Source: Powellomyces hirtus
Lineage: Eukaryota > Chytridiomycota > Chytridiomycetes > Spizellomycetales > Powellomycetaceae
Direction: 5' to 3'
NCBI GenBank assembly: GCA_025526995.1
Contig: JAHLKG010000034.1
Span: forward strand, 62,001-126,000
DNA length: 64,000 nt
Part shown: one piece after another, positions 61,392 through 64,000 of the stretch
How the letters are laid out: the number at the start of each line of letters is the position of its first letter
Numbering within the stretch: the first letter of the stretch is position 1
Position numbers and translations under genes: made by a program
Notes under the pieces: model-generated
Told to the model about the DNA's origin: nothing
Databases searched by the model: none
The model's input: the letters and a program-made list of their open reading frames with translations, nothing else

Positions 61392-64000
61392 TTATTCATG
61401 TCGCTCCCGCGCGGTTTTTTTGCCCAACTCGAGGGCCTGCTGGGTGGTCGGGAAATCGACATCCCAGTAGCCGGGGGGCGTCGCGGGGGGTTTATGGACG
61501 TAGCGATGGCGGGAGACGTGTTGGATGCGGGATTGGATCGCGTCGTGGCTGCTGTCGGTTGGGGCCGCACCGAGTTCGGGGAGCGGGTGGATGGGGCCTG
61601 CTGCTTTATAAAACTGTGGGGGGGTGTGAGATTTGGAGTGGGACAAGGGGAGGCGGGGGAGTGGGTGTTTGGTTTTTTGTGTTAGTTTGGTGTTTGACGC
61701 ACGCACGCACGCGCACTGCAACTCACTTACCCCCGTGCAGCAAGGACAGTCCTCGGCATGCATTTTTTTTCTCAGTTCTTTGTTTCGGACGACTTCATGG
61801 TACTTGTACGGGACGGGTGTGCGTTTCGCGGTTGTTGTTGTTGGGGGTGGTACTGCTGCCGCTTCTGCACCGCCCGCACCAGCAGGGGAGGTGAGCGGTT
61901 CAGCTTCGTGTTCCGTTGCTGTGGTTGTTGTTGTGGGTGGTGGTGGTGGCAGGACGCTTTCGAGCGAAGATGGTTCGAGGAGCGAGGAGAAGGGGGTGTT
62001 GCCGGTTGCAAACGCAGTTGCAGTTGGGATGTTGGTGATAGTGGCTGTGGGATTGATTGATGTTGTGGTAGCGATGGTGGTGGTGGTGGTGGTGACAATA
62101 GGGTCCGGATCACTACTAAAGATATGTATGACTTTTGGCGGCCGAGTTTGTTTCGCGGGTGTCGGTGTCGCCGCGGTCGAGGAGGCAGCAGAAGCAGCAG
62201 CAGCAGCAGCAGCAGCAGCCACCGAAGAAGAAGAAGAAGCCGTGCCATGTTTCCGTTGACTCTTCCCACTCGCCGTTTTTGCCACCCTCCCATTCCCACT
62301 CTTTGGTGTTTTCGTTTTCGAGTGCTTTGCAGACTTTGCAGGGGTGATCGTTCCCGCCGCCGCCGCCGCCGCACCTCCACTCCGGTCAACAGGCTTTGCT
62401 CCTCTAGCTGCATGCCCGATCACGGCAGTGGGTAATTTCCGTTGCGGGCGGCCGGTAGCAGAGGCGGGGTTAAAGTACAGCGGAGATTCCGCCGCGGGTG
62501 TGGTGGTGGGGGTGTTGGAGTTGGAGGGGACGACGGGTTTGCCGCGTCGGAGGGGGCTGGGGAGGGTCAAGTCGGTGAGGGTAGAGACAAAGGGCGGGGG
62601 TAGGGGTGCGGGACTGGGTGGGGACGAGTGGGCGAGGAGGTCTCGGCTGATTTTCTGGGTAGTGTGGTTCAGGGGTGCTGTGGTCGTGGTGGGATTTACG
62701 GTCTTGTCCAAACTGGGTGTGCGAGCTCTTAATACTGTTTGGTGCGGGATGCGTGCTGGTGGTTGGTGTTGTGGCGGTGCTGGTTCTGACGCCATTCTCG
62801 GGATTCCTGTAACAGTCATCAACTCGCCATCCGAATCGTTGCAATCTGCGTCGCGGGGCAAACTCATCATGGCGGAAAGTCCGACATCAGCGGGATCCTT
62901 GTATCCCTCTCCTCGCTCAAAGCCTAACGAACAGGGGTCGTCGTCATCAATCGTCATGAGGCTTTCCGCCAGGGTTGGCGAAAAGTCATGCATGGGTTCT
63001 CTGCGGGTGGGTGTTGTAGCGGGGCGGTCTTGTGGCGATGGGAAAGTGAGTGAGGAATGCCTATAGTTTGCTTTGGGATCTGCATCCTTGATGTGGCGAG
63101 GTGGGAGGCTGTGTGGGGAACGAGATGGAGATGGGTGAGGGGTTATGGAGGGAGGCTACGTTGATGTGCACTCGACGTGGACTTACGATGTTCGGGAGGT
63201 TGAGGAAACGGTAGCAGCTTGGTTGAGATGGGACGGCGACTCGGACTCGCTGCGGTGCCTTTTGGCAAGCGGTCGCGTCGTGGTTGCTGCGAGACGCAAT
63301 GGTGGAGTTACAGAATGCGCATGATAGAGGATGAAAGAGGAGACTCACCATCGTTATCCGACTCGTATCCCTTCCGCCTATTGGGAACCGAGACAGATTC
63401 CGTGGGTGTCCATGACTGATTGGTACTCCGAGGCGCCAGCACCGCCGCTGCTCTTCCATCACGAGAAGACCCCGGCGGCGGCGAAACATGGACCGTCGCC
63501 GGATCGGGTTGCTTAATCGGTGTCCCATCCAAGTGTTTATTTTCCTTGACGCTGAGGAGGTGACTCAGTTTCTGCTGTTCAACGGCCGCTTTATAGGCGT
63601 TCCATTGCTTTGTTTTGTGCTCCATTTCGCGTTGCATGGCGGCGAGGCTCTGTTTGGATCGTTCGTACAGGGCGTGGAGTGTGGCTTTTTCGGTCGCGTG
63701 GGATTCGCTCAGTTGGGCCATTTCTCGGTGCAGCCTGAGGGGGGTGGGAGCGAGTGAGTAAGGCCGTTGGGATGGTTGAGGGGGAGTTTCGGTTGGCTTT
63801 TGTGATTTCTTACCGATCGTTTTCTTTGAAAAGCTTTTTGTCGACGGTGGTCGGGCTGGATTCGTCTGGACCAGCAGGTCCCATTTGAGACGACTTGTTG
63901 CGATCCCTGCAAATGTTAGAATGAGCGAGGGCTTTCACGCTCATGTCACGGCCAATAGGGCATTCATTTCTGCATACATGTGCTTTTCCAATTCGGCCTG
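61392..64000 (-). CDS. SAE2: Sae2/CtIP/Ctp1-type DNA end-resection factor, 5' part outside window
   Basis: Six exons are visible (63978-64000 partial, 63814-63906, 63349-63734, 63187-63286, 61731-63108, 61392-61613), at least 733 aa in one phase. The N-terminal part is coiled coil (LHREMAQLSESHATEKATLH ... MQREMEHKTKQWNAYKAA), fitting the tetramer region of CtIP. The middle is long and disordered, with runs of Ala and Thr. The C-terminal Sae2 domain is clear: VVRNKELRKKMHAEDCPCC, then FYKAAGPIHPLPELG and the closing HRYVHKPPATPPGYWDVDFP. The family activates Mre11-Rad50 to start resection of double-strand breaks. The first 23 nt assume a donor GTATGC at 63977. The start codon lies beyond the right edge. 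Confidence 0.9.

Overview
The window is nuclear DNA of a fungus. Genes are dense and intron-rich: I placed about 95 introns, mostly 60-150 nt,GT..AG with GTATGT/GTAAGT-like donors. Several genes have clear fungal or opisthokont orthologues: CDC123, NSF/SEC18, RPA43, HIS2, a Gin4/Nim1-type kinase and a PHO80-like cyclin. A transmembrane receptor-type cyclic-nucleotide phosphodiesterase followed by a cyclic-nucleotide-gated channel, together with MCM8, suggests an early-diverging zoosporic (chytrid-like) fungus. That placement is inference. Most exon models below were checked by summing the exons to a multiple of three and by continuity of family motifs across the junctions.

Layout. 0-9 kb: a cyclin cut by the left edge (-), a 13-exon Gin4/Nim1-like kinase (-) and a single-pass membrane protein (+). 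9-19 kb: CDC123 (-), a degenerate Cys-rich repeat array, MYG1 (-), mitochondrial-type sulfite oxidase (-), tRNA-Asn and a HAD phosphatase (-). 19-27 kb: a TPMT-like methyltransferase (+) with a damaged splice acceptor, a ubiquitin-like/BAG co-chaperone (+), a zinc-knuckle coiled-coil protein (-), histidinol phosphatase (+) and a divergent histone H2A (-). 27-33 kb: three more tRNA-Asn genes, a SANT/trihelix-type protein (+) and RPA43 (+).

33-42 kb is the most interesting part. A receptor phosphodiesterase (signal peptide, type-I periplasmic-binding/ANF-receptor-like ectodomain, one membrane span, class I PDE catalytic domain) lies just upstream of, and on the same strand as, a six-transmembrane channel with a K+-type GYGD filter and a cyclic-nucleotide-binding domain. 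One gene would destroy the cyclic nucleotide in response to an extracellular ligand. The other would read the level out as membrane current.

42-64 kb: a small Stc1-like zinc protein (-), an acid-lipase-family hydrolase (+), a low-complexity hypothetical (-), NSF/SEC18 (-), a gene-poor stretch with a glutathione S-transferase pseudogene, a membrane SH3 protein (-), an MCM8 with altered ATPase motifs (+), a DinB-fold protein (+) and an Sae2/CtIP homologue (-) running off the right edge. Poly-G/poly-C tracts are concentrated at 55-61 kb around the SH3, MCM8, DinB and CtIP genes.
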